Origin: Halobacillus naozhouensis
Lineage (GTDB): Bacteria; Bacillota; Bacilli; Bacillales; Halobacillaceae
NCBI RefSeq assembly: GCF_029714185.1
Contig: NZ_CP121671.1
Span: 2,356,001 to 2,420,000, forward strand
Length of the DNA stretch: 64,000 bases
Reading direction: 5' to 3'
Below are positions 35,534-45,166 of this stretch, piece by piece (the stretch's first letter is position 1; each line of letters begins with the position of its first letter). Position numbers and translations under genes: made by a program. Under the pieces are notes generated by a model. That model saw only the letters and a program-made list of their open reading frames with translations, made no database searches and had not been told where the DNA came from.

Positions 35534-36866
35534 AGCGTACACTCTCCTCTAGTACAGTAATCCAAAACGTTGTTCCTGCATCAATGCAAGTTTCTATTGA
35601 TAAATCAGCCTCATGCTCTTCGACGACATTTTTCACAAATGTTAACCCTACTCCCGGATGGGCTTTAGTGCTATATCCCGGCTCCCATATATTATTCTGT
35701 TCCCGCTTTGAAATTCCTCTGCCGTTGTCTTCCACCCCCAATAAAACGTTTTGGCCCTCTAGTTTGGAATGGATCGTTACTCGGGGGTTCGATACCTGCC
35801 CGACAGCATCAGAAGCGTTATCAATTAAATTTACCATAGCTCTCGTCATACGAATCTTATTAATATAAATTTCAACATCTTTGTCGGCAAGTAAATTAAA
35901 TTCATAGGATGTTTCCGAATTAGAAAGTTTGTTTTGGCGTACATAATTAATCAAGGAATCGAGTGTGCACCAATTTTTACTCTTTTGATTCAATATTTCA
36001 GATACCATGCTATTTGTTGATTGAATCGAAGTGGATATACGCCTTGTGTATTCTTTAATGTCCTCGTCCGTTGTCTTCATTTCAATAAGTGAATTCAGTC
36101 CTTCCATTAAAGCAAGCGGTGTCTTTATATCATGAACAAGGTGAAGAGCCTCTCTGCCAGACCTGGATTCGACTATCTCTCCGTGCGCAATCCTGAGGTC
36201 CTGTGTCATCTGCCACTTTTGTTCCGAAACAGTCAGATAGATAGCTAGTGCTAAAGCATTCACCATAAAAACCGTACAAAGAACGAGACTATAAAAAGAC
36301 AAAACTCCTCCGAATTGCAGTTCTAAGGCTATGTCTTTGACTTGGGTAGAGATGGGGCCACCTCCAAAACCAAACACCGTTAGGAAAATGACCATATCAA
36401 GCCACTGAAATCCAAACAACAGCTGAACTAAAACAAATGATTTGAATACGGGGCGCAGCCGGCCTTTCCCTATCAAATTTAGTAAAATAATCGACAAAAG
36501 CAGCAACAAGGCTGGACCGCCAAAGTCGTAGTTCAATGGATTATATAGATTAATGATTATATAGACAAGCGGGATAATTAGAAGAGGAATCACTACCTTC
36601 ATCCATTTTTTCTGAAAGTGGTAGCTCAATTCGTCACCAAGAAGAAGCGCACCTATATAATGGGGCAGCGCCCGAAGGGTATTTAACATGACCAGCACAA
36701 AGACGGTAATCATCAATGTACTTGCGGAGGGGTTCCTATTCAATTCATCTAGTAACGATGTTAAGCCTACTTCATCCGCACCTATCCAGAGCGGCATTGT
36801 AATCCCTATAACAATCAACAAAATTTTGATTAGAATACTTTTATTTCGTAACCATAGATGATCCAT
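35511..36866 (-). CDS. Membrane sensor histidine kinase
   Basis: A 451-residue kinase with six or more TM helices in the N-terminal ~215 residues, a DHp helix with phospho-acceptor H245 in LVHDIKTPLALMEG, and an HATPase domain (N box VNLIDNASDAVG, G1 VEDNGRGIS, G2 HPGVGLTFVKNVVEEH). The sensor part is membrane-embedded and not the PAS-type periplasmic domain of classic CitA/DcuS kinases, although the regulator is CitB-like. The signal is unknown; proximity to nhaC suggests ion or carboxylate sensing. Confidence 0.88.
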   Translation of the reverse strand: MDHLWLRNKSILIKILLIVIGITMPLWIGADEVGLTSLLDELNRNPSASTLMITVFVLVMLNTLRALPHYIGALLLGDELSYHFQKKWMKVVIPLLIIPLVYIIINLYNPLNYDFGGPALLLLLSIILLNLIGKGRLRPVFKSFVLVQLLFGFQWLDMVIFLTVFGFGGGPISTQVKDIALELQFGGVLSFYSLVLCTVFMVNALALAIYLTVSEQKWQMTQDLRIAHGEIVESRSGREALHLVHDIKTPLALMEGLNSLIEMKTTDEDIKEYTRRISTSIQSTNSMVSEILNQKSKNWCTLDSLINYVRQNKLSNSETSYEFNLLADKDVEIYINKIRMTRAMVNLIDNASDAVGQVSNPRVTIHSKLEGQNVLLGVEDNGRGISKREQNNIWEPGYSTKAHPGVGLTFVKNVVEEHEADLSIETCIDAGTTFWITVLEESVRYEDSNHR

Positions 36867-37018
36867 TCAGATCCCTCCTTCGAGAAAAATATGAAAAATA
36901 ATTGTTTTTATTTTTATAGGTATGAAACACTTTAATTACTGCCTCTTTGCAGTCGTTTTTAACAATTCAATTTATCATTTTATACCCATTCCCGTCGAGT
37001 GAACAGGAGGATTTTTTA

Positions 37019-38212
37019 ATGGATACATTAATAAAGCAAGCAAGAAATTTTAGTAATGAACTAACCGAATGGAGACGTTGTTTACATGAGCAGCCTGAAA
37101 CTGGCTTTGAAGAGTATCATACTTCTCAGTTTGTTCAAGAAAAATTAAAGGAACTTGGCTATGAACCAGAAATCATCGCTAAAACGGGAGTTGTGGCTGT
37201 ACTAAAGGGACAACATCCTGGTCGTACAGTCGCTCTAAGAGCAGATATGGATGCACTACCTATACCTGACGAGAAGACAACAGCCTATGCTTCAAAGATA
37301 GAAGGTAAAGCTCATCTATGCGGGCATGACGGACACACCACAATGCTAATCGGCGCTGCGCGGTTGCTAAAAGATAACCCTCCTGAAAAGGGAACGATTA
37401 AATTTATCTTTCAACCAGCTGAAGAAGGGTTGTTTGGAGCGCAGGCGATGATTGAAGAAGGCGTATTGGAACACCCAGAAGTCGATGTTATGGCTGGGTT
37501 GCATGTTAACCCGGATATAGAAACAGGACAAGTCACTTGTGCTCAAAGTGAGGCTTGTGCTGCCGCTGACTTCTTTAATTTAGAGATTATTGGCTCAGGA
37601 GGACACGCAGCTCATCCACACAAAGCAGCCGATTCCATAACGATAACAGCTGAGATCATAAGCTCTCTTCAGCAGCTGGTGAGTCGTCAGATCAACCCAC
37701 TATCACCGACCGTCTTAACCATCGGACAAATTCATGGTGGAACCGCCGATAATGCAATTGCTCCAAAGGTGAAAGCCGGAGGAACTGTGCGAACACTGGA
37801 TCCTGAAGTCCGGTATTCAATTGAAGAACGAATGGAGCAGCTCATTCGTGGGATTTGCCAGGCCTTTGGGGTAGAATACCGTCTGAATTATAAATACTTT
37901 TATCCCCCGTTAGTAAATGATCAATCCCTTCTGCCTTCAATAGAAAAATCTGTGGAACGTGTACTAGGTAAAGAGAGCTTTTCTGTTGTTAAACCCTCAA
38001 TGGGCGGCGAAGATTTCTCTTTTTATGCTGAAAAAGTTCCGGCCATCTTTTTCAGGATCGGGGTACGGAGTCAAGATAAAAGAGCTACCTATCCTTTACA
38101 CCATCCTCTTTTTGATTTAGATGAAGAAGCTTTACCTAATGGCTCAGCTATTCTTGCAGATTGGGCCCTATCAATGACAGTCGAAACTCAAGATTACATT
38201 AATAATTTGTAA
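37019..38212 (+). CDS. M20 family amidohydrolase/peptidase
   Basis: A 397-residue zinc amidohydrolase of the M20D type (N-acyl amino acid or IAA-amino acid hydrolases). It shows RADMDALPI, the metal ligands in LCGHDGHTTML (about 98-106), QPAEEGLFGA and GLHVNP, a dimerisation domain (about 185-300) with GSGGHAAHPHKAADSI, and a final MGGEDFSFYAEKVPA. The ATG at 37019 follows CAGGAGG; the frame extends to 36947 without a ribosome site. It is cytoplasmic; natural substrate unknown. Confidence 0.9.
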   Translation: MDTLIKQARNFSNELTEWRRCLHEQPETGFEEYHTSQFVQEKLKELGYEPEIIAKTGVVAVLKGQHPGRTVALRADMDALPIPDEKTTAYASKIEGKAHLCGHDGHTTMLIGAARLLKDNPPEKGTIKFIFQPAEEGLFGAQAMIEEGVLEHPEVDVMAGLHVNPDIETGQVTCAQSEACAAADFFNLEIIGSGGHAAHPHKAADSITITAEIISSLQQLVSRQINPLSPTVLTIGQIHGGTADNAIAPKVKAGGTVRTLDPEVRYSIEERMEQLIRGICQAFGVEYRLNYKYFYPPLVNDQSLLPSIEKSVERVLGKESFSVVKPSMGGEDFSFYAEKVPAIFFRIGVRSQDKRATYPLHHPLFDLDEEALPNGSAILADWALSMTVETQDYINNL

Positions 38213-38233
38213 ATATGAATCGATAACGAATAA

Positions 38234-38279
38234 TAAAAGGGAGTATTCCAGAGGAAAACTCAGGAACACTCCTTTTTTG
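38234..38279. terminator. Terminator between M20 gene and gcvPB
   Basis: A stem AGGGAGTATTCC/GGAACACTCCTT with T6 on the plus strand and an A-rich left flank, so it can act for both convergent transcripts. Confidence 0.8.
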
Positions 38280-38290
38280 TATTAACCCTA

Positions 38291-39754
38291 TTAACCTTCT
38301 TTACTGTAACGAAGAACAGGCTTTCTAGCTGCTGTCGTCTCATCCATACGACTCACAATCGTGGTGTGAGGAGCGTTTTGAACCAGTTCGGGATCTTCTT
38401 TCGCCTCATTTGAGATTTGAATCATCGCATCAACAAACTCATCGAGGGTTTCTTTAGACTCCGTTTCTGTTGGCTCAACCATAAACGCCTCATCCACATT
38501 TATTGGAAAATAAATAGTTGGCGGATGATATCCAAAGTCAAGCAGACGTTTTGCCATATCAAGCGTACGTACTCCAAGTTTCTTTTGCCGTTTGCCGGAT
38601 ATTACGAACTCATGCTTACAATGCTGATCATACGGTAAGTCAAACTCCGATTGAAGTCTTCTCATCATATAGTTCGCATTTAGTACGGCATATTCACTCA
38701 CTTTTCTTAAACCTTCTGCCCCCATCGTACGAATATACGTATAGGCACGAACGTTAATACCGAAGTTTCCGTAGTAAGGCTTAACGCGTCCAACCGATTG
38801 CGGGCGGTCTCCGTCAAACACAAACATATCATCCTGCTTTGTTAAAATCGGCTTAGGCAGGAAAGGTTCGAACTCTGCGGTCACACCGACCGGGCCTGAT
38901 CCTGGTCCTCCCCCTCCATGTGGTCCTGTAAATGTTTTATGAAGATTAAGGTGAACGACATCAAATCCCATATCTCCAGGCCGGGCATAACTCATAATCG
39001 CATTTAAATTCGCTCCATCATAGTAAAGCTTGCCGCCAGCATCATGGATAATTGCAGCCATTTCTTCAATATCTTCTTCGAACAAGCCGAGTGTGTTCGG
39101 GTTTGTAAGCATAAGGGCTGCTGTCTTTTCATCGACTACCCGCTTTAAATCCTCTAAGTCTACAAGCCCTCGTTCGTTCGTCTTAACGGTAACTGCCTCG
39201 AAACCCGCCACCGTAGCTGAGGCAGGATTCGTCCCATGAGCTGAATCTGGTACAATTACTTTCGTTCGTTGGAAATCACCGTTCCCCTCATGGAAAGCAC
39301 GGATCATCATTAAGCCGGTCCATTCTCCATGCGCTCCAGCAGCAGGCTGCAATGTAACCGTATCCATACCAGTAATTTCAGCTAATGTTGTTTGCAGATC
39401 GTACATTAAGCCTAGAGCTCCTTGGACCGTCTCAGGAGCCTGATAAGGATGGATATGACTAAAGCCGGCAAGCCTGGCCACATCCTCGTTCATCTTCGGA
39501 TTGTATTTCATGGTACAGGACCCTAACGGATAAAATCCAGAATCAACCCCGTGATTTCGCTTAGACAATGCCGTATAGTGACGCATGATTTGCAGTTCAC
39601 TCACTTCAGGAAGATCCGGTTCATTTTTTCTAATATACGCTTCTCCCAACTGTTCTTCTACGTTTGTCTCTGGCACATCTAATTCTGGCAAGCTAAAGCC
39701 TGTACGGCTCTCTTGACTCAATTCAAATATTAATGGAAAGTCTTGATTAGCCAT
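38291..39754 (-). CDS. gcvPB: Glycine dehydrogenase (decarboxylating) subunit 2
   Basis: A 487-residue P-protein beta half. The PLP lysine is in NLHKTFTGPHGGGGPG (about 270), and the C-terminal half carries MVEPTETESKETLDEF. With GcvPA it decarboxylates glycine and passes aminomethyl to GcvH. It overlaps gcvPA by 8 bases. Last gene of gcvT-gcvPA-gcvPB; gcvH is not in the window, as in other Bacilli. Confidence 0.97.
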   Translation of the reverse strand: MANQDFPLIFELSQESRTGFSLPELDVPETNVEEQLGEAYIRKNEPDLPEVSELQIMRHYTALSKRNHGVDSGFYPLGSCTMKYNPKMNEDVARLAGFSHIHPYQAPETVQGALGLMYDLQTTLAEITGMDTVTLQPAAGAHGEWTGLMMIRAFHEGNGDFQRTKVIVPDSAHGTNPASATVAGFEAVTVKTNERGLVDLEDLKRVVDEKTAALMLTNPNTLGLFEEDIEEMAAIIHDAGGKLYYDGANLNAIMSYARPGDMGFDVVHLNLHKTFTGPHGGGGPGSGPVGVTAEFEPFLPKPILTKQDDMFVFDGDRPQSVGRVKPYYGNFGINVRAYTYIRTMGAEGLRKVSEYAVLNANYMMRRLQSEFDLPYDQHCKHEFVISGKRQKKLGVRTLDMAKRLLDFGYHPPTIYFPINVDEAFMVEPTETESKETLDEFVDAMIQISNEAKEDPELVQNAPHTTIVSRMDETTAARKPVLRYSKEG

Positions 39755-41096
39755 GAATATCCCCCAATTCTTTTACAAAGAGATCAATTTCTTCTTTTGT
39801 GCGGATTTCCGTAATTGCAATAAGCATGTGTCCTGCTAAATCATCGTAGTCATTTCCCAAATCGTACCCGCCGATCATTCCTTTTTCCAGGAGCTGCTGA
39901 TTAACCTTGGTAATATCTCTGTCAACATTAACCACAAGCTCGTTAAAAAATGCACCTTGATAAGGAATAGTAAATCCTGCAGATTCCAGTTGTTGTTTCA
40001 TATAAGAAGCTTTCTGCATATTCATCCAAGCCATGCGCCTCAAACCCTGTTTTCCTAAAGACGACATTGCTACTGAAGAAGCCAGCGCATTTAAAGCCTG
40101 GTTTGAGCAGATATTGGACGTTGCCTTATCTCGACGAATGTGTTGTTCACGAGCTTGTAATGTAAGTACAAAACCTCGTCTGCCTTCTTCATCTTTCGTT
40201 TGTCCAACTAGGCGACCGGGTACTTTGCGCATAAGTTTCTTCGTTGTGGCAAAATAACCACAATGTGGTCCACCGTATTGTGCCGGAATGCCAAATACTT
40301 GCGCATCACCTACTACGATATCTGCCCCGAATTCTCCTGGCGGGGTGAGATACCCAAGAGCAAGCGGGTTGCTGGAAGCAATCAGCATCGTTTTCTTCTG
40401 ATTATCTACAAGTGAGCGCACTTGATCCAGTGGCTCTATTTGACCAAAGAAGTTAGGATACTGTAAGACAACACTAGCTGTGTCCTCATCCAACTCCCTC
40501 TCAATTTGGTTAAGATCCGTAACGCCATCTTTATGGTCTATCTCAACGATTTCCACTCCTGGTCCTTTAACGTAAGAGTGAATGACCTCCATAGATTCCG
40601 GATGGATAGCTTTTGAGACTAGAACTTTTTTCTTTTTCGTTTGCCCGGCAGAAACATTAACTGCTTCAGCGAGCGCAGTACCCCCGTCATACATAGATGA
40701 GTTGGCTACGTCCATTCCGGTGAGCTCACAAATCATCGTTTGAAATTCGAAAATCGCCTGAAGCTCTCCTTGAGAAATTTCTGGTTGATAAGGTGTATAG
40801 GCCGTATAGAATTCGGATCTGGAAATCACATGATCTACGATAGATGGAATATAGTGATCATATACCCCGGCCCCTAAAAAAGAAGTATGTGACTTCACAT
40901 TAACGTTTTGTTCTGCAAGTTGAGTAAGTTCTTTCATTAAAGCAAATTCATTCTTTGGCTCTTTGATATTTAACTCGCCTTTATAGCGAATATTTTCCGG
41001 AATGTCAGCAAATAACTCATCTGTTGATGTAATACCGATCGTCTCCATCATCTGTTGTTTATCACGTTCTGTCATAGGTAAATAACGGAATTCCAT
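39747..41096 (-). CDS. gcvPA: Glycine dehydrogenase (decarboxylating) subunit 1
   Basis: A 449-residue P-protein alpha half: RYLPMTERDKQQMMETIGI at the N-terminus, FLGAGVYDHYIPSIVDHVISRSEFYTAYTPYQPEISQG (in pieces) and QYGGPHCGYFATTK. It pairs with GcvPB to form the split glycine decarboxylase typical of Gram-positive bacteria. It lies 19 bases after gcvT. Confidence 0.97.
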   Translation of the reverse strand: MEFRYLPMTERDKQQMMETIGITSTDELFADIPENIRYKGELNIKEPKNEFALMKELTQLAEQNVNVKSHTSFLGAGVYDHYIPSIVDHVISRSEFYTAYTPYQPEISQGELQAIFEFQTMICELTGMDVANSSMYDGGTALAEAVNVSAGQTKKKKVLVSKAIHPESMEVIHSYVKGPGVEIVEIDHKDGVTDLNQIERELDEDTASVVLQYPNFFGQIEPLDQVRSLVDNQKKTMLIASSNPLALGYLTPPGEFGADIVVGDAQVFGIPAQYGGPHCGYFATTKKLMRKVPGRLVGQTKDEEGRRGFVLTLQAREQHIRRDKATSNICSNQALNALASSVAMSSLGKQGLRRMAWMNMQKASYMKQQLESAGFTIPYQGAFFNELVVNVDRDITKVNQQLLEKGMIGGYDLGNDYDDLAGHMLIAITEIRTKEEIDLFVKELGDIHG

Positions 41097-41115
41097 GACT
41101 CTTCCCCCTTATGGC

Positions 41116-42216
41116 TTATCGTTTATAAAAAGGTGTAGCGACAACTTTTGCCTGTAATTTTCGTTTACGAACCTGAACGGTGACTTCTGTCTCTTCCGTC
41201 GTGTAATCAGTATCCAAAAGTGCAAGACCCACATTCTTACCTAACGTAGGTGACTGAGTTCCCGTTGTAACAAATCCGATGATCTTATCCCCATCCAATA
41301 CTTCATAATTTGTACGCGGGATACCTTTATCGATCATTTCAATACCGACTAGTTTTCGGCTTGTTCCTTCCTCTTTTTGCTTTTTCAATACTTCTTTGCC
41401 GATAAAATCTGCATCTTTCTTCACTCGAACTGCAAAAGAGAGACCTGCTTCGATCGGAGTGATTTCTGGACTTAATTCTTGTCCATACAATGCCAGGTTC
41501 GCCTCAAAGCGTAGTGTATCCCGGGCTCCCAAACCGATCGGCTGTACACCGGCTGCTTCCCCTTTCGACAAAATAGCCTGCCACAAAGCTGGGCCAGACT
41601 CAGCAGGGAGATAGATTTCAAAACCGTCCTCCCCCGTATATCCCGTGCGTGAAACGATAGCTTTATCCTCCACGCCTTCAAAGGATACATCCTGCAAGAA
41701 GCGGAAAAATTTAATAGAAGAAAGGTCGGCTTCGGTCAATTGCTGCAGCGTTTCTTCTGCACGCGGTCCTTGAAGAGCAAGCTGAACGTAATCATCAGAC
41801 ACATCCTCAACGGTAACGTCCCCTCTCTGATGATCCTTAAGCCATTGCACATCTTTATCGCGGTTAGCCGCATTGATGACGAGCAGATATTCGTTGGCAT
41901 CAAGCATATAAACAATTAAATCGTCTACTGTACCGCCGTTCTCATAACACATAATTGTGTATTGTGCTTTACCTGGTTCCAATTTTGACACATCATTCGT
42001 TAACATGCCCTGTAAATAATTCAGACTATCTTTCCCTTTCACCATTACCTCACCCATGTGAGACACATCAAATAAACCTGCCTTAGTTCGTGTTGCTTCG
42101 TGCTCTTCTTTAATGCTTGTAAATTGAACGGGTAAATCCCATCCGCCAAAATCGATCGTTTTTGCTCCTAATTTCTTATACTCAGAATAAAGTGGTGTTC
42201 GTTTCAATTCAGCCAT
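41116..42216 (-). CDS. gcvT: Glycine cleavage system aminomethyltransferase (T-protein)
   Basis: A 366-residue THF-dependent aminomethyltransferase: LKRTPLYSEYKKLGAKTIDFGGWDLP, FDVSHMGEVMVKG, the folate-binding Asp region MCYENGGTVDDLIVY, and GLGARDTLRFEANLALYGQEL. The ATG at 42216 follows GGAGGAG; the frame upstream to 42306 is only read-through of the riboswitch leader. First gene of the gcv operon, controlled by the upstream glycine riboswitch. Confidence 0.97.
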   Translation of the reverse strand: MAELKRTPLYSEYKKLGAKTIDFGGWDLPVQFTSIKEEHEATRTKAGLFDVSHMGEVMVKGKDSLNYLQGMLTNDVSKLEPGKAQYTIMCYENGGTVDDLIVYMLDANEYLLVINAANRDKDVQWLKDHQRGDVTVEDVSDDYVQLALQGPRAEETLQQLTEADLSSIKFFRFLQDVSFEGVEDKAIVSRTGYTGEDGFEIYLPAESGPALWQAILSKGEAAGVQPIGLGARDTLRFEANLALYGQELSPEITPIEAGLSFAVRVKKDADFIGKEVLKKQKEEGTSRKLVGIEMIDKGIPRTNYEVLDGDKIIGFVTTGTQSPTLGKNVGLALLDTDYTTEETEVTVQVRKRKLQAKVVATPFYKR

Positions 42217-42245
42217 CCTATCACTCCTCCAAGAACTAATTAAGC

Positions 42246-42470
42246 ATAAAAAAGAGACTCTACCGCTTTTTACGGGAGTCCCTGTCCATTCACCAGAAAG
42301 TTTCACGCTACCCTGACGTCGTTGTCAAAAATAGTCGCTTGCTTCTTGGGTGGTTTACTATATGTAAACACTCTCCAGAGCTGCGTCCTACAGAGGTCTT
42401 TTTGCCTGAGAGATTCACAACTCTAAATTGTTTGCTCCTTCGGCGCTACATCAGTAGTCTCTCCCCCTGC
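42246..42470 (-). promoter_or_regulatory. Tandem glycine riboswitch with terminator platform
   Basis: Minus strand. The first aptamer (about 42372-42470) shows GGAGAGAC...GCGCCGAAGGAGCAA...AATCTCTCAGGCAAAAAGACC...TCTGGAGAG, a clear match. The second (about 42285-42371) shows CCCAAGAAGCAAGC...GTGAAACTTTCTGGTGAATGGACAGGGAC, more divergent. The expression platform is a hairpin GGGACTCCCG/CGGTAGAGTCTC plus T6 (42246-42284), so the switch should stop transcription without glycine and allow gcvT-PA-PB when glycine binds. It lies 30 bases before gcvT. Confidence 0.93.
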
Positions 42471-42644
42471 AGTCATTCGCAATTAGTATTTTATTAGATT
42501 AATTTGGGCATACTAACCTGTAAAGTTCATACGACAAACTCTCTTAATTTTCAGGTTCATTATACCATAGCGTTGCAAAAGAGCGAATGCAGAATTCGAA
42601 TTTATATGAATTCTTTTGATAATTCCCTCCAGGAGGTGGATCCG

Positions 42645-44288
42645 ATGGTAGAAATTCTACACGATCAAGACTATATAGAAACGCTTTCCAACAACCTTTC
42701 TCAGCCAGATTCTTTATGTTCATGGGACGAATTTAAGCTCGGGTACAAAGCTTTACAATACCGGTCAGTTCCTGAGTTTAATGGTGTACTCTCGACGAAA
42801 CATTTACCCCATGTAGACTTTCTAGACCATCAAATTCAAGCATGTGAGAAGGTTATCCATGAAATGAACGGAAGAGCTATCCTAGCCGATGAGGTTGGTT
42901 TAGGAAAAACTCTTGAGGCCGGACTTATTCTAAAAGAATACATGATCAGAGGAATGGCTAAAAAGGTCTTGATTCTAACACCGGCCTCTCTCGTCAATCA
43001 ATGGGTACAAGAATTAAATGAAAAATTTTACATCCAGGCCGCAACGCCGAGAAAGAAAATGGCTGCCTGGTCAGATTGGGACATAACCGTCACCTCAATT
43101 GATATGGCAAAACGTGAAAATCATAAAGAGGAAATTCTGTCTATCTCCTACGATATGATCATCATTGATGAGGCTCATAAATTAAAAAATCATCAGACAA
43201 AAAATTATCAATTTGTTAAACAGTTAAAGAAAACATACTGTTTGCTGTTAACAGCAACACCCATCCAAAATAATTTAAGTGATTTATTCAATTTAGTTTC
43301 TATTCTTAAGCCTGGATATCTAGGTGATTTAGCAACATTTAAAAAGAAATACCGCAAAACCTCACTCGATCACTCAGAGTCGCATCAGCACATCCACTCT
43401 CTGTTAAGTAAACTGATGATTCGAAACCGAAGGAAGGATACTGGATTAGATTCTTCAAAACGACATGTGACTAATGTTCGACTCACATTCACAGATGAAG
43501 AAATGGACATGTACGAAAATCTGGCAGCCTTGAAGTCTAACTCTCCTTCTTTTACCTGGCTGACGTTGGCCAAGGAGCTATGCTCTACTAGAGAGGCCTG
43601 CTTTATGTCTCTGCAATCCATGCAAAATAAACAAGAAGACGAATCACCATTATTAGCTGACCTTATCGAAAAGCTTGGGACACTCCCACACCACATTAAA
43701 GCAAAACGTGTTGTTGAGATTATGGAAAAGTCTGAAGAAAAGTTTATTATTTTCACAGAATACCGGGCCAGTCAGTTTTATTTACAGTGGTATTTACAGC
43801 AGCACGGAATTACCTCCGTTCCCTTTAATGGTAAATTCAAAAAAAGTAAACGTGACTGGATGAAACAGCTGTTTAGGACAAAAGCACAAGTAATGGTTGC
43901 TACGGAAGCTGGGTCTGAGGGAATTAACCTCCAATTTTGTAATAACATGATTAACTATGACTTGCCCTGGAACCCGATGCGTCTTGAACAACGAATTGGG
44001 AGAATTCATCGATTTGGCCAGGAGAAGGATGTTCACATTTACAATTTTGCGATTGAAAATACGATTGAGGATCAAATATTAAACCTTTTATATGAAAAAA
44101 TTGAAATGTTTAAAACCGCTGTAGGAGATCTTGATAATATTTTAGAAAACATTCCTGGAGGGAACTTTGACAATCAGATTCAATCAATCATGAGTCAATC
44201 TGAGAGTCAGGGAGAGATGGATATTAAATTGAAAAACCTCGTAAGTTATGTTGAACATACTGTGAATGAGCGGAGGGAATTGAGTTGA
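42645..44288 (+). CDS. yqhH: SNF2-family DEAD/DEAH helicase YqhH
   Basis: A 547-residue Swi2/Snf2 ATPase (RapA-like class) with Walker A DEVGLGKTLEAGL (about 81-93), DEAH box IIIDEAHKLKNH, TATPIQNNL, and in the C-terminal RecA domain FTEYRAS, EAGSEGINLQFCNN and QRIGRIHRFGQ. The ATG at 42645 follows AGGAGGTG with 6 bases; the longer frame from 42504 runs through promoter DNA. It is divergent from gcvT and translationally coupled to yqhG. Biological role is not established in Bacillus. Confidence 0.92.
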   Translation: MVEILHDQDYIETLSNNLSQPDSLCSWDEFKLGYKALQYRSVPEFNGVLSTKHLPHVDFLDHQIQACEKVIHEMNGRAILADEVGLGKTLEAGLILKEYMIRGMAKKVLILTPASLVNQWVQELNEKFYIQAATPRKKMAAWSDWDITVTSIDMAKRENHKEEILSISYDMIIIDEAHKLKNHQTKNYQFVKQLKKTYCLLLTATPIQNNLSDLFNLVSILKPGYLGDLATFKKKYRKTSLDHSESHQHIHSLLSKLMIRNRRKDTGLDSSKRHVTNVRLTFTDEEMDMYENLAALKSNSPSFTWLTLAKELCSTREACFMSLQSMQNKQEDESPLLADLIEKLGTLPHHIKAKRVVEIMEKSEEKFIIFTEYRASQFYLQWYLQQHGITSVPFNGKFKKSKRDWMKQLFRTKAQVMVATEAGSEGINLQFCNNMINYDLPWNPMRLEQRIGRIHRFGQEKDVHIYNFAIENTIEDQILNLLYEKIEMFKTAVGDLDNILENIPGGNFDNQIQSIMSQSESQGEMDIKLKNLVSYVEHTVNERRELS

Positions 44289-45088
44289 CATCAAGTACGT
44301 ATTACCAATTTGCAAAAGACTTCTTTTCAACTCATGGGTGCAGCATCTTGGAAACATCAGAACGTTCCATGGAAGTACAGCTAACAAGTGACATGGATGA
44401 AGCACTAATGAATCGGCCGTTTTACTGGCATTATATGAAAAAAATGAACCGGGTTGGAGAAGCGATGAAGCTTACTTTTACAGATGGGCTTATGGAAGAG
44501 AATAATGGGATCCACCTGCATGCCGGAACACCAAAACTTCATCAAATGTACCAATTAGCCATTGACCGCTCTTATTCTACGAGACTTTATGAACACTTGT
44601 CCGCCTTGACCGTCAACCAACCCCTGCATCCATGGATGGTATTGAATATTAAAATCGTATATCGCGGAAAACAAACACGGGATGAAATATTGTCGGTCGG
44701 CTTAAACCTTATAAATGGTGCCCTGCTATCAGGGATGGTGGATAAAATTTGGGAGATTGATTTCTGCTCAACCGTGTCTGATTTTAGTTTTCCGATGACC
44801 CCTGTTGTGAGAATGGAAAGTGGATATCAGCGTATTCTTAACTACGTAAAAGATCAACTTGCTTCATTGCATGATGAATGGGCAACAGAATCTCTTAAAC
44901 AATTGGATAGTGAAAAGGACTTGCTTCATCACTTTTATACGTCAGATGACGTGGATGAGGATTATTACGAAAAGGAACTTGATCAACTGCAAGTAAGATA
45001 CAAACCAAGAGTCGCTATACACGTTGCCAATGGGGGATTATTTTACTTGTCACAGGAAACCAGTCAAAGTTTGTTTCGTCAAACTTAA
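44285..45088 (+). CDS. yqhG: YqhG family protein
   Basis: A 267-residue soluble protein without TM helices or a recognised catalytic motif. Starting TSSTYYQFAKDFFSTHGCSILETSER, it is related to B. subtilis YqhG, always placed after the yqhH helicase. It starts at a TTG overlapping the yqhH stop (TTGA), with GGAGGG seven bases upstream. The strict pairing suggests that it is a partner or adaptor of the helicase; that is inference. Confidence 0.8.
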   Translation: MTSSTYYQFAKDFFSTHGCSILETSERSMEVQLTSDMDEALMNRPFYWHYMKKMNRVGEAMKLTFTDGLMEENNGIHLHAGTPKLHQMYQLAIDRSYSTRLYEHLSALTVNQPLHPWMVLNIKIVYRGKQTRDEILSVGLNLINGALLSGMVDKIWEIDFCSTVSDFSFPMTPVVRMESGYQRILNYVKDQLASLHDEWATESLKQLDSEKDLLHHFYTSDDVDEDYYEKELDQLQVRYKPRVAIHVANGGLFYLSQETSQSLFRQT

Positions 45089-45135
45089 GCCATTAGATAA
45101 GGAGAGCTCATCGATATATCTATATAGACAAAAGC

Positions 45136-45166
45136 TAAAGAGGCTGCTATCTAGGCCTCTTTTAAC
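45136..45166. terminator. Bidirectional terminator yqhG/yqzE
   Basis: AAAGAGGC-N9-GGCCTCTTTT hairpin with T-rich flanks on both strands; its right arm touches the yqzE stop. Confidence 0.85.

Noticed and set aside
42217..42306. N-terminal extension of GcvT
   Set aside because: The extra 30 codons are translation of the riboswitch terminator and aptamer; the ATG at 42216 has the ribosome site.
42504..42644. N-terminal extension of YqhH
   Set aside because: It is promoter and leader DNA; AGGAGGTG precedes the ATG at 42645.
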